The notes under the pieces: model-generated | What the model saw: the letters and a program-made list of their open reading frames with translations, nothing else | What the model was told of the DNA's origin: nothing | Database searches by the model: none | Source: Deltaproteobacteria bacterium | Lineage (GTDB): Bacteria > Desulfobacterota > DSM-4660 > Desulfatiglandales > HGW-15 | Length of the DNA stretch: 17,155 nt | NCBI GenBank assembly: GCA_019308985.1 | Contig: JAFDHB010000068.1 | Location: 1-17,155 of the forward strand | Direction: 5' to 3' | Program-made: the position numbers and the translations under genes | Part shown: positions 1 to 6,079 of the stretch, one piece after another | How the letters are laid out: the number at the start of each line of letters is the position of its first letter | Position numbering within the stretch: position 1 is the stretch's first letter

Positions 1-98
1 AGGTGTATGAAATACTCTATAAGGGGAAGGACCCCAGAGAGGCCGTCAGGGATTTGATGGGGCGGGCCCTTAAGAGCGAATTGGAGGAGGTGGAGTAG
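1..98 (+). CDS. gpsA: Glycerol-3-phosphate dehydrogenase [NAD(P)+], C-terminal end (partial)
   Basis: The window opens inside a + strand reading frame that gives 31 residues and a TAG stop at 96-98. The tail has the pattern VYEILYKGKDPREAVRDLMGR, which matches the conserved C-terminus of GpsA, the cytosolic enzyme that reduces dihydroxyacetone phosphate to sn-glycerol 3-phosphate for phospholipid synthesis. Only the last helix is visible; the Rossmann domain and catalytic lysine lie outside the window. It converges on the membrane-protein gene ending at 156, leaving 57 bp between the stops. The assignment rests on this short tail, so it is probable rather than certain. Confidence 0.75.
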   Translation, partial: VYEILYKGKDPREAVRDLMGRALKSELEEVE

Positions 99-155
99 TA
101 CTGAGCTTGGATATATGTTGGGCGCGAGAGGGGGTGTTTTTCAAGGGAATCTGGG

Positions 156-1259
156 TCATTGTTTGGTTTTCTCCACGGTGGTACGGGGAATGGGGAAGAG
201 AATCTGGACGACGGTAGTGCATTCAAGGCCGAAAGGAAGATATCCCGCGTACCCGAGCAAAGGCATCTCAAAAATGTGGAATCTTTGGACAAAGGGTATA
301 GCATACTTCCATTTTGCAAGACTGTAAAAATTCCACATTTCCCAAAAGAAACCGCATATAACTGCAGCTAATGCCGAAGAGATCACCATTGTCCAATCGC
401 CGTTAGGGATGGAGGAAAAGACGTGTGGATCACCGAAGAGCACCTGCAGGGAAAGGACAATAAGAAAAGGGGACACCCAGATGAGAGGAAAGAGATGATC
501 AGGGTAGAGGCCTATGAGGGCAAGTCCCAGGCCCGCTAGGGTGAGGGCTAGGAAGGCGGATAGTTTTGGGTGGGGGAATCTGAGGGGGAAGAAGGCAGTG
601 AATGTTTCTCTTACCCAGGAAGAGCCTAGGACAAGTTCCCGGGTGCTGAGGACCGCAGGAAGCACCGTTGAGAAGGGGAGGGTTGCAAACCAAAAGTATT
701 CCCATAAACTGAATTGTTTCCCGATGTAGTACCAGTTGTGAACAAAGCGATTCAGGAACTCAAAAAACCACCAGAACAAAGCGCTTGTGGGGAATAGGGT
801 AAGAAAGAATCTGGTTTGGTTGAGCATCATGCACCGGCCGGTATTCCTGTATGTAAGGGCGTTGACAAAGATGATGTAGCCGCACCATATGGGCGTGAAG
901 GTGTGGGCTTGAACCTTGGAGAAAAGGGGAAATCTGGTCCATGCAATGATCCAGAAGGCGGTTCCCAGGGCCATGCCTGTCCACCCCCACCAGGGAAAGG
1001 AGGCGGCGCTTTTTTTCCTCCTTGCCTGCGGGCGCCTGAGTGCCCTGCGAAAGAAGGGACCGATCAGGGCCGTGAGAAGGGCGGAATATAGGAAAAAAGC
1101 CAGCCATGAAAAGGGGGCTTGGTGGACTAAGAAGGTTGTGGGGGGCAATTTGAGGTAGGGCGTCAGGGACTCACCATATAAGAGAATACCCAGGAGAGGA
1201 AGTCCGAGCAACATGCCGCAGAGGATTGTAAGCTTGATAATACGGTTGCTTGGTGTCAT
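156..1259 (-). CDS. Multi-pass integral membrane protein, function unknown
   Basis: A 367-residue protein, very hydrophobic and rich in Trp and Phe, with about nine probable membrane-spanning segments. The first is at about residues 6-28 and the last two are in the final quarter. A basic cytoplasmic-type loop (RRALRRPQARRKK) lies near residue 70, which supports an inner-membrane location. The C-terminal part has a dense motif, FFWEMWNFYS followed by FEMPLLGYAGYLPFGLEC, that looks like a conserved functional patch with acidic residues inside or next to the membrane. I do not recognise a named family and assign no activity. The ATG at 1257-1259 is chosen over the longer frame (to 1304) because GGAGGT sits six bases upstream of it. 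A good minus-strand promoter (1318-1346) lies about 60 bp upstream, so it is probably monocistronic. Confidence 0.85.
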   Translation of the reverse strand: MTPSNRIIKLTILCGMLLGLPLLGILLYGESLTPYLKLPPTTFLVHQAPFSWLAFFLYSALLTALIGPFFRRALRRPQARRKKSAASFPWWGWTGMALGTAFWIIAWTRFPLFSKVQAHTFTPIWCGYIIFVNALTYRNTGRCMMLNQTRFFLTLFPTSALFWWFFEFLNRFVHNWYYIGKQFSLWEYFWFATLPFSTVLPAVLSTRELVLGSSWVRETFTAFFPLRFPHPKLSAFLALTLAGLGLALIGLYPDHLFPLIWVSPFLIVLSLQVLFGDPHVFSSIPNGDWTMVISSALAAVICGFFWEMWNFYSLAKWKYAIPFVQRFHIFEMPLLGYAGYLPFGLECTTVVQILFPIPRTTVEKTKQ

Positions 1260-1294
1260 GGGGCGACCTCCGAGTGATGCAGAGCAAAAATTCT

Positions 1295-1322
1295 TTGAAA
1301 GCACTAACCTCGCGTGTATTAT
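1295..1322 (+). promoter_or_regulatory. Sigma-70-type promoter candidate for the 1446 small gene
   Basis: TTGAAA (1295-1300), a 16-base spacer and TATTAT (1317-1322) each match the housekeeping consensus at five of six bases. It would give a leader of roughly 115 bases before the ATG at 1446. It overlaps the minus-strand promoter, so the two divergent promoters share their -10 DNA. Sequence match only. Confidence 0.4.
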
Positions 1323-1346
1323 AGATCCGATGTGGTGTGAGGTCCA
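1318..1346 (-). promoter_or_regulatory. Sigma-70-type promoter candidate for the membrane-protein gene
   Basis: Read on the minus strand, TGGACC (1341-1346) is followed after 17 bases by a perfect TATAAT (1318-1323). The predicted start of transcription is near 1311, about 50 bases ahead of the ATG at 1259. The -35 box matches only four of six bases; the -10 box is exact. Confidence 0.45.
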
Positions 1347-1445
1347 CAGGGAAAGGAATTTTCGGGATTAGCACCTCTCAAGGCTGTAATGGCCTGGGTG
1401 AGCGATCAGAGAAGCGATGGCGGGAGTTAGGCAAGGAGAGCTATT

Positions 1446-1625
1446 ATGGAGTCTTTGCAACCCAAGGGCGAGAGAGTCAAGAAGGCCATAAAGTGGATCT
1501 CTGAAACAAGGGTCTATGAAAAGGAAGCATCTTTATCCTCCCTTATTGAGAGGGCTTGCCTGAAGTTCAATCTGTCTCCGAAGGAGGAAGAGTTCCTCAG
1601 AAACTTTTACCACCAGGCGAGGTAG
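1446..1625 (+). CDS. Small hypothetical protein (59 aa)
   Basis: An ATG-initiated frame preceded by AAGGAGAG five bases upstream, a strong ribosome binding site. The product begins MESLQPKGERVKKAIKWIS and is mostly helical and charged. It ends in a segment (SPKEEEFLRNFY, about residues 44-55) that reads like an amphipathic helix. There are no membrane segments and only one cysteine. I do not recognise a family with certainty. The good RBS, the upstream promoter candidate and the lack of any overlapping gene support a real gene. It stands alone between two minus-strand genes. A small regulatory or adaptor protein is possible, but that is inference. Confidence 0.6.
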   Translation: MESLQPKGERVKKAIKWISETRVYEKEASLSSLIERACLKFNLSPKEEEFLRNFYHQAR

Positions 1626-1737
1626 TGGAAGGGCCGGATTTCAACAGGCTGTTGGCCAGGGCCTTTCCCTTGGGTTTGTCTGGAGGTAAAGAAAATTGAG
1701 CATCATGGTCTTTGCTCTTAGGGTCTCTGTAGGACGG

Positions 1738-1995
1738 TCATATTCGGATAATGTCTTTTTCTTTGATCTTCCTTATGGTGAATCTGATCAAGAAAAACGA
1801 TGAGAGAAAGGCAAGGAAGGTTGTGGCGGCTCCCGCCAGAATGGGAGCCCATGAAGCCTTCTCATGTAAGTGAGAGATGCCTACCCACATAGACAGAGCG
1901 GAAAGAAAAATTATATAGCCGCCGGTGATGACAGTGGCTATGATAACCAGCCACAGAGCGAGTTTTCTAAGGGGGAGATGCTCCTTTTCGATCAT
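1738..1995 (-). CDS. Small two-helix membrane protein coupled to dnaA
   Basis: An 85-residue protein with two probable transmembrane helices (about residues 12-34 and 49-71). A short polar loop with HLHEK lies between them, and the C-terminus is strongly basic (RFTIRKIKEKD). By the positive-inside rule both ends are probably cytoplasmic. Its ATG (1993-1995) overlaps the TGA of dnaA (1992-1994) as ATGA, so its translation is probably coupled to dnaA. No family is recognised. The coupling makes a membrane role linked to replication initiation worth considering, but chance operon membership is just as likely. Confidence 0.7.
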   Translation of the reverse strand: MIEKEHLPLRKLALWLVIIATVITGGYIIFLSALSMWVGISHLHEKASWAPILAGAATTFLAFLSSFFLIRFTIRKIKEKDIIRI

Positions 1996-3341
1996 CTTGT
2001 CATATCCATCAATTTTTGTCTTAAGAAGTCCACGTGGTTGCGCACTTTGGCGTCCTTGTGCATCATGTGTTCGATGACTTCTGAGGCGTAAAGCACGCTC
2101 GAGTGGTTGCGGTTGATGGTTTGGCCGATGTCGTGGACTGTTAAGTCAGTATACAGGCGGCATAGATAAACATATATGTTCCTGGGATAGGAATGGATTT
2201 TTTTCCTGGACTTTGATCTGAGGACAGCAGGGTCGACCTTGAAATACTTACAGATCAGGGCCTCGATATCTGCCGGGGTGATGGTCGTCTTCAATGGGAC
2301 ATGACAGCTTAGAACTTCGCGGGCGAGATCCAGGGTGATCTTCTCCTGGAGGAGTTCAGACTTGGCCTTGAGGCACTTCAGCGTGCTTTCTATTTGGCGG
2401 ATATCGCCCTCGAGGGACTTGGCGAGCAATTCGATTACATCCTCGCGAAGGGAAAGGTCTTGTTCCATGGCCTTCCTTTCGATGATTCTCAGCCGAGTGT
2501 GATAATCGGGCGGATCAATTGTCGTTATGATTCCAGAGGTTAGCCTTGAAGAAAGCCCTTTTCTCAAGTTGGGAATGTTCTTGGGAAGCAGAGCGCTCGT
2601 AAATATGAGCTTTTTATTGTCATTTACCAGGGCGTCCAAGGTATGCTCAAGTTCGGCCTGGGTCTTTTCCTTGCCACTCAAGAAGTGCACCTGCTCCAAG
2701 AGGAGGATGTCGCAGGAGCGGCGGAACTTATTCTTGAATTCGTCAATACGATTGGTCCTTAAGGCCATGATCATCTGGTTTACGAAATCCTCGGCCGTAA
2801 GGTACAGGACCCTTACCTTGGGATCCTTGTCCAGAATTGCATTGCCAATGGCCTGGGAAAGATGGCTTTTTCCAAGGCCGGTCTTTGCGAGCATGAATAT
2901 GTGACTGTACGGCCAAGACCCGCCCTCCGTGATGGCCCTTGAAACAGAGTATGCAAATTCGTTGCATTTGCCGACCACGAAGCGGTCAAAAGTAAACTCA
3001 TTGTTCAAAAATCCTCTTCCGGGGAGGCCGTGTGGCTCCATTTTCGGCAAGGGGAGTTGTCTTGGAGCCCCTGTGGTGTGGAAGGCCCGGCTCTGGTTGT
3101 TTAGGGAGTTCATCTTGAATGAAACTCGGCAGGCCCTCTGCGTGACTTTGTGGAATTTTTCCTCCAGGAGGAGCCTGTAGTTGTCTGAAATCCAGTTGAG
3201 GGAGAACTTGTTTGGACACCCGAGTACTATGGTGTCGCCTTCCTCTTCCAGGTACTTAAGTGGAGCTATCCACATGGTAAAACTGTGTTCGGGTATCTCA
3301 TCCTTGATTTGTTCCTTTACCTTTTCCCAGATCGTGGTCAT
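1992..3341 (-). CDS. dnaA: Chromosomal replication initiator DnaA, divergent ATPase motifs
   Basis: A 449-residue protein with full DnaA architecture. Domain I is at about 1-75 (MTTIWEKVKEQIKDEIPEHSF), followed by a short linker and an AAA+ domain at about 112-330. The helix-turn-helix domain IV is at about 355-445, with a DnaA-signature-like stretch INRNHSSVLYAS (409-420). Several ATPase motifs are unusual. The P-loop is AKTGLGKSH (first Gly replaced by Ala). Walker B is ILLLEQ, with Glu216-Gln217 where most DnaA has Asp-Asp. The sensor 1 region is FTSALLP instead of LTSDRPP. The probable arginine finger (Arg266) and sensor 2 Arg315 are retained. The start at 3341 is chosen because GAGAGGA lies five bases upstream and domain I begins there; the longer frame (to 3638) has no DnaA-like sequence. 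The upstream origin-like DNA supports a replication role. A DnaA-like paralogue with the true dnaA elsewhere cannot be excluded. Confidence 0.92.
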   Translation of the reverse strand: MTTIWEKVKEQIKDEIPEHSFTMWIAPLKYLEEEGDTIVLGCPNKFSLNWISDNYRLLLEEKFHKVTQRACRVSFKMNSLNNQSRAFHTTGAPRQLPLPKMEPHGLPGRGFLNNEFTFDRFVVGKCNEFAYSVSRAITEGGSWPYSHIFMLAKTGLGKSHLSQAIGNAILDKDPKVRVLYLTAEDFVNQMIMALRTNRIDEFKNKFRRSCDILLLEQVHFLSGKEKTQAELEHTLDALVNDNKKLIFTSALLPKNIPNLRKGLSSRLTSGIITTIDPPDYHTRLRIIERKAMEQDLSLREDVIELLAKSLEGDIRQIESTLKCLKAKSELLQEKITLDLAREVLSCHVPLKTTITPADIEALICKYFKVDPAVLRSKSRKKIHSYPRNIYVYLCRLYTDLTVHDIGQTINRNHSSVLYASEVIEHMMHKDAKVRNHVDFLRQKLMDMTR

Positions 3342-3418
3342 CTTCGTCCTCTCAAGACAGGTGGAAAGGGAGTTGTCGGTGGAATTGATGTTTGTACTCG
3401 TCAAGGATTTCAGGGTGC

Positions 3419-3448
3419 CTTTTACCTGAATAGCGCAAGGACTGTCAA
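3419..3448 (-). promoter_or_regulatory. Candidate dnaA promoter
   Basis: On the minus strand a perfect TTGACA (3443-3448) is followed after 18 bases by TAAAAG (3419-3424), a four-of-six -10 match. It would give a leader of about 70 bases before the dnaA ATG at 3341. The weak -10 keeps confidence low. Confidence 0.3.
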
Positions 3449-3469
3449 AGCCCATAAGGGCAGACAAAA

Positions 3470-3505
3470 GGTTATCCTGAGCAAGCATATTGACAACGGA
3501 TAACC
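3470..3505. repeat. Inverted repeat GGTTATCC / GGATAACC upstream of dnaA
   Basis: GGTTATCC (3470-3477) and its exact complement GGATAACC (3498-3505) are separated by 20 bases. Each arm contains TTATCC, the first six bases of the classical DnaA box TTATCCACA, in opposite orientations. The position, just upstream of the candidate dnaA promoter, suits an operator or paired weak DnaA sites; this role is inferred. Confidence 0.35.
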
Positions 3506-3619
3506 CTCTGAAAATACATATGTAAAGTGTCGTAAGAACATAACGTGCGAGCAAGTAAGGGGATTTCGGGAGAACAGGAATCCGACACAAATTCAAAGGC
3601 TTTTGGAAGGTAATTATTG

Positions 3620-3628
3620 TGTGGAAAA
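3620..3628 (-). promoter_or_regulatory. DnaA-box-like site
   Basis: TTTTCCACA on the minus strand fits the relaxed box TTWTNCACA exactly and differs by one base from TTATCCACA. It sits at the edge of the AT-rich stretch upstream of dnaA. Confidence 0.4.
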
Positions 3629-3837
3629 AAAATATCACATTCTTGATCTCCTATTTCCTTCAGGATTCGTCATTTTTCTGCAAAATGCAATTTATTTTCC
3701 CACATTTTTTTGTTTTTGGTCTTGGAAGAGGGCGGTCTTGATTCTAGGTAAGGTTTTTGCATGCGTTATGATTATCTAGTGATTAAAAGGGGTTGCGGCT
3801 ACAGATGCAGCAGCACGACAGGCACCGTCGGGCTAGG

Positions 3838-3872
3838 AAAAAAAGAAAAACCCCCAGTTTTTTTGGAACTGG
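3838..3872 (-). terminator. Rho-independent-terminator-like hairpin on the minus strand
   Basis: Read on the minus strand, CCAGTT (3867-3872) and AACTGG (3854-3859) form a six-base stem around a seven-base loop. This is followed by GGG and a T-rich tract running to 3838. The form fits an intrinsic terminator, but no recognised gene lies just upstream on that strand. It could instead be part of the AT-rich origin DNA. Confidence 0.3.
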
Positions 3873-3927
3873 ACCTCGATAATACCTGCATGAGCCCCAA
3901 AATCGGACAAAAAATGGGTTTGAGAAT

Positions 3928-3936
3928 TTTTTCACA
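3928..3936 (+). promoter_or_regulatory. DnaA-box-like site
   Basis: TTTTTCACA matches the relaxed box TTWTNCACA exactly, but differs from TTATCCACA at two bases. It lies between dnaA and parS. A single site this degenerate would be weak evidence outside an origin-like region. Confidence 0.3.
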
Positions 3937-4064
3937 TCCCTTGGCGAAGGTGAAAGAGTAGACAAGCCGTGCCGGTTTTGGAGAGTGCTTGACCCAAGAA
4001 GTCTCTGAACGGCGTCTTGGCTGGTTGGGAAGGTGGGAGGCGCAAGGAGGCTGGGGAAGGGCAA

Positions 4065-4205
4065 ATGTTTCACGTGAAACATAAATGGCTTTCCAAACCC
4101 ACCGTTATGTGCTATCAGCATCCAGGAGGAGAATATTATGAACCTACGCATGTAGGAATCTGTACTATTTGCTCTGGGGAATGTGCTATAATTCCTTTGA
4201 GCTAG
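4065..4205 (+). CDS. Possible 46-residue zinc-ribbon-like small ORF (doubtful)
   Basis: An ATG frame whose first codons are the parS palindrome itself (giving MFHVKH). The rest contains CYQHPGG, then THVGICTICSGEC. The Cys-x3-His and Cys-x2-Cys-x3-Cys spacing recalls short B-box-type zinc-binding proteins. A purine-rich GGGGAAGGG lies just upstream. Against it, the frame starts inside parS and its 3' end overlaps the best parA promoter candidate, so the open frame may be chance or a remnant. I list it only because of the cysteine/histidine pattern. Confidence 0.2.
   Translation: MFHVKHKWLSKPTVMCYQHPGGEYYEPTHVGICTICSGECAIIPLS
4066..4081. promoter_or_regulatory. parS centromere site
   Basis: TGTTTCACGTGAAACA is a perfect 16-bp palindrome identical to the widely conserved chromosomal parS consensus, which ParB binds specifically and from which it spreads as a CTP-dependent clamp. 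It lies 274 bp upstream of parA, as expected for a ParABS locus near a replication origin. It is the only such site I found in the window. Confidence 0.95.
4184..4192 (+). promoter_or_regulatory. Extended -10 promoter candidate for parAB
   Basis: TGCTATAAT (4184-4192) is a perfect extended -10 element (TGn plus TATAAT); no good -35 box is seen. Transcription would start near 4199, giving a leader of about 155 bases to the parA ATG that contains the 4236-4257 palindrome. Confidence 0.4.
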
Positions 4206-4235
4206 GTGCGAAAACCCGACTAAGTCTTTGGGTCC

Positions 4236-4257
4236 ATAAATACGCTAATGTATTTAT
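4236..4257. repeat. AT-rich palindrome in the parA leader
   Basis: ATAAATAC (4236-4243) and GTATTTAT (4250-4257) are exact inverted repeats around a six-base GCTAAT centre. The site lies between the parA promoter candidate and the parA start. It could be an operator (for example for autoregulation) or a leader hairpin. It is not a parS variant. Confidence 0.4.
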
Positions 4258-4354
4258 TTGCTCTGGACTTGGTGCTGAGTGAGCATTAATTTAAGGATTC
4301 TCATCCGAAAGATGCGCCACCGTAATTGCGAATCGAAGCACTAAGCAAAAAAGA

Positions 4355-5128
4355 ATGGGTGTCATTGTTTCTATCTCCAACCAAAAGGGCGGGGTGGGAA
4401 AGACCACTACCGCAATCAATCTTTCCGCATCTCTGGCAGTGGCGGAAAAGAGGTGCCTTCTCGTGGACTGCGACCCCCAAGGCAATGCCACGACAGGTTT
4501 GGGAATAGACAAGGCGAAGGCCACCGGGGGGGTCTACGACCTCATGCTGGGCGGCGCAGCGCAAGGGGATGTTATACAGGAGACAGGACTTGCAGGGCTC
4601 AATCTTATCAGTTCAAGCGCGGAGTTGATGGGGGCAGAGGTGGAATTGGCTTCTCTCAGGGACAGGGAATACAGGTTACGCAATAAACTCCGCTCTTTCC
4701 GGGACTCCTATGACTATATCTTCTTGGATTGCCCGCCCTCCTTGGGGTTCATGACCATCAACGCGCTGACGGCTGCAGATTCCGTACTGGTTCCCCTTCA
4801 ATGCGAGTATTATGCACTGGAAGGACTGAGTCAACTCCTGAGGACCATAGGCGCGGTGAGGAAGGGTCTTAACCCTTCCCTGAGGCTTGAAGGCATACTT
4901 CTGACCATGCACGATTCCCGGAACAATCTTGCCCTTCAGGTGGAAGAGGAGGTAAGGGGGCATTTCAAAGAAAAGGTGTTCAAGACCATCATCCCTCGAA
5001 ATGTGCGGCTCAGTGAGGCACCAAGCTACGGGAAACCCATTCTCCTCTATGACGTAAGGTCCAAGGGAGCGCAGAGTTACCTCCTATTGGCAAAAGAATT
5101 TATGGACAGGAGACACGAGGGTGGCTAA
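4355..5128 (+). CDS. parA: Chromosome partitioning ATPase ParA (Soj-like)
   Basis: A 257-residue ParA-type P-loop ATPase. The deviant Walker A motif KGGVGKTT is at residues 11-18, with its signature first lysine. A DCDPQGN segment follows at about 39, and the Walker-B-type segment YIFLDCPPSLGF at about 120-131. The protein begins directly at the P-loop strand, without the N-terminal helix-turn-helix of large plasmid ParA, so it is of the chromosomal Soj class. It binds DNA non-specifically as an ATP dimer and moves ParB-parS complexes over the nucleoid. The start lacks a clear ribosome binding site (A-rich leader only), but the ATG position fits the family. It overlaps parB by eight bases; parS lies 274 bp upstream. 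Confidence 0.96.
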   Translation: MGVIVSISNQKGGVGKTTTAINLSASLAVAEKRCLLVDCDPQGNATTGLGIDKAKATGGVYDLMLGGAAQGDVIQETGLAGLNLISSSAELMGAEVELASLRDREYRLRNKLRSFRDSYDYIFLDCPPSLGFMTINALTAADSVLVPLQCEYYALEGLSQLLRTIGAVRKGLNPSLRLEGILLTMHDSRNNLALQVEEEVRGHFKEKVFKTIIPRNVRLSEAPSYGKPILLYDVRSKGAQSYLLLAKEFMDRRHEGG

Positions 5129-5969
5129 GAGAAAGGCATTGGGAAAGGGCCTGTCTGCCCTGATTCCGGAGGCTGAGAAAATTTCTACCGACGCCGAAGT
5201 ATTCTTTCAATGCCCCGTGGAGGATATTGAGCCGAACCCGTACCAGCCACGTCAGGACTTTCACGAGAGGGAGTTGGAAGAACTTGCCCGGTCCGTAAGG
5301 GAAAAAGGGGTCTTAACACCCCTATTGGTGAGCAAGACAGAGAAGGGCTACAGGCTCATAGCAGGGGAAAGAAGGTGGAGGGCTGCTATTAAAGCCGGGC
5401 TTGAGCGAGTGCCTGTGGTGGTGAAAGAGACTTCTGCAGCAGAGCAACTTGAGTTGGCGCTGATCGAAAATATACACCGCAGGGACCTAAACCCCATAGA
5501 GGAGGCAATGGCCTACAAGAGGCTGATCGAGGACACGAATATGACACAGGAGGCCCTTGCCAAGAGACTGGGGAGGGAGCGCTCCACTATCACAAACATG
5601 CTTAGGCTCCTGCGCCTGCCCCAGGCCATACAGAAGGACGTACTTGAGGAGAGGTTGAGCATGGGGCATGCGAGGGCACTGGCAGGCATTGAAGATAGTG
5701 GTCAGCAGGAGAGGGTTAGGGATCTGGTCATAAGAAAGGCCCTCTCGGTAAGGCAGACAGAGGAACTTATCAAGAGAATTCATAGGACTTCAGCCCCTAA
5801 GACCAAGAAAGAACGAGAGATCGATTCCTACCTCCGCGCCCTGGAGGAGGATCTCAAGAGGTCCCTGGGTACAAAGGTTGAGATCAGGAAAAGAGGGAAA
5901 GGCGGCACCCTCGTCATCCACTTTTTTTCAGACGACGAGTTAGGGCGGCTACTTGAAATACTGACATAA
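5121..5969 (+). CDS. parB: Chromosome partitioning protein ParB (Spo0J-like)
   Basis: A 282-residue ParB with the classic order of parts. The basic N-terminus RKALGKGLSALIP (4-16) is the usual ParA-stimulating segment. The CTP-binding region contains GERRWRA (82-88) and ENIHR (116-120), the latter differing from the usual ENIQR by Gln to His. A helix-turn-helix for parS recognition is at about 141-164 (MTQEALAKRLGRERSTITN), and a C-terminal dimerisation domain at about 230-282. The start is a GTG (5121) inside the parA 3' end, so translation is probably coupled. ParB binds the parS at 4066 and recruits ParA for segregation of the origin region. Confidence 0.96.
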   Translation: MAKRKALGKGLSALIPEAEKISTDAEVFFQCPVEDIEPNPYQPRQDFHERELEELARSVREKGVLTPLLVSKTEKGYRLIAGERRWRAAIKAGLERVPVVVKETSAAEQLELALIENIHRRDLNPIEEAMAYKRLIEDTNMTQEALAKRLGRERSTITNMLRLLRLPQAIQKDVLEERLSMGHARALAGIEDSGQQERVRDLVIRKALSVRQTEELIKRIHRTSAPKTKKEREIDSYLRALEEDLKRSLGTKVEIRKRGKGGTLVIHFFSDDELGRLLEILT

Positions 5970-6003
5970 GCTCGCTGAGGTGGGTTCCTTACCTGCCTCG
6001 CTG

Positions 6004-6026
6004 CTCAAGGGAAGCCCTTCCCTGAG
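6004..6026 (+). terminator. Imperfect hairpin after parB
   Basis: CTCAAGGGAAG (6004-6014) pairs with CTTCCCTGAG (6017-6026) with one bulged base and a two-base gap, giving a tight hairpin 35 bases after the parB stop. No T tract follows, so it is not a classical intrinsic terminator; it may only stabilise the 3' end of the parAB message. Confidence 0.25.
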
Positions 6027-6079
6027 TGCAGGGGACTCCAAGTAACGGGGGTGGGATCAGAAGGATTTCGAGGCGATCG

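Larger units (their letters stand above)
3342..4354. other. Gene-poor origin/partition-like region between dnaA and parA
   Basis: About 1 kb with no convincing protein gene, between the divergent dnaA and parAB. It holds an AT-rich stretch (about 3616-3718) with long A and T runs, two exact matches to the relaxed DnaA box TTWTNCACA (3620-3628 and 3928-3936) and one near match (3696-3704). It also has an 8-bp inverted repeat (3470-3477 with 3498-3505), a perfect parS (4066-4081) and an AT-rich palindrome (4236-4257). Divergent dnaA and parAB around such DNA is typical of bacterial oriC neighbourhoods. The DnaA boxes are few and degenerate, so oriC is a reasonable inference, not proven. Confidence 0.5.

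Noticed and set aside
3268..3276. DnaA-box-like TATCCACA inside dnaA
   Set aside because: It lies within the dnaA coding sequence with one mismatch to the box; a single such match is expected by chance.
3761..3961. 66-residue + strand ORF upstream of parS
   Set aside because: No RBS, no recognisable domain, and it runs through the A/T homopolymer tracts and the minus-strand hairpin.
3783..4151. 122-residue minus-strand ORF spanning parS
   Set aside because: Low-quality composition, no usable RBS, and it reads through parS, the poly-A tract and the hairpin; better explained as origin DNA.
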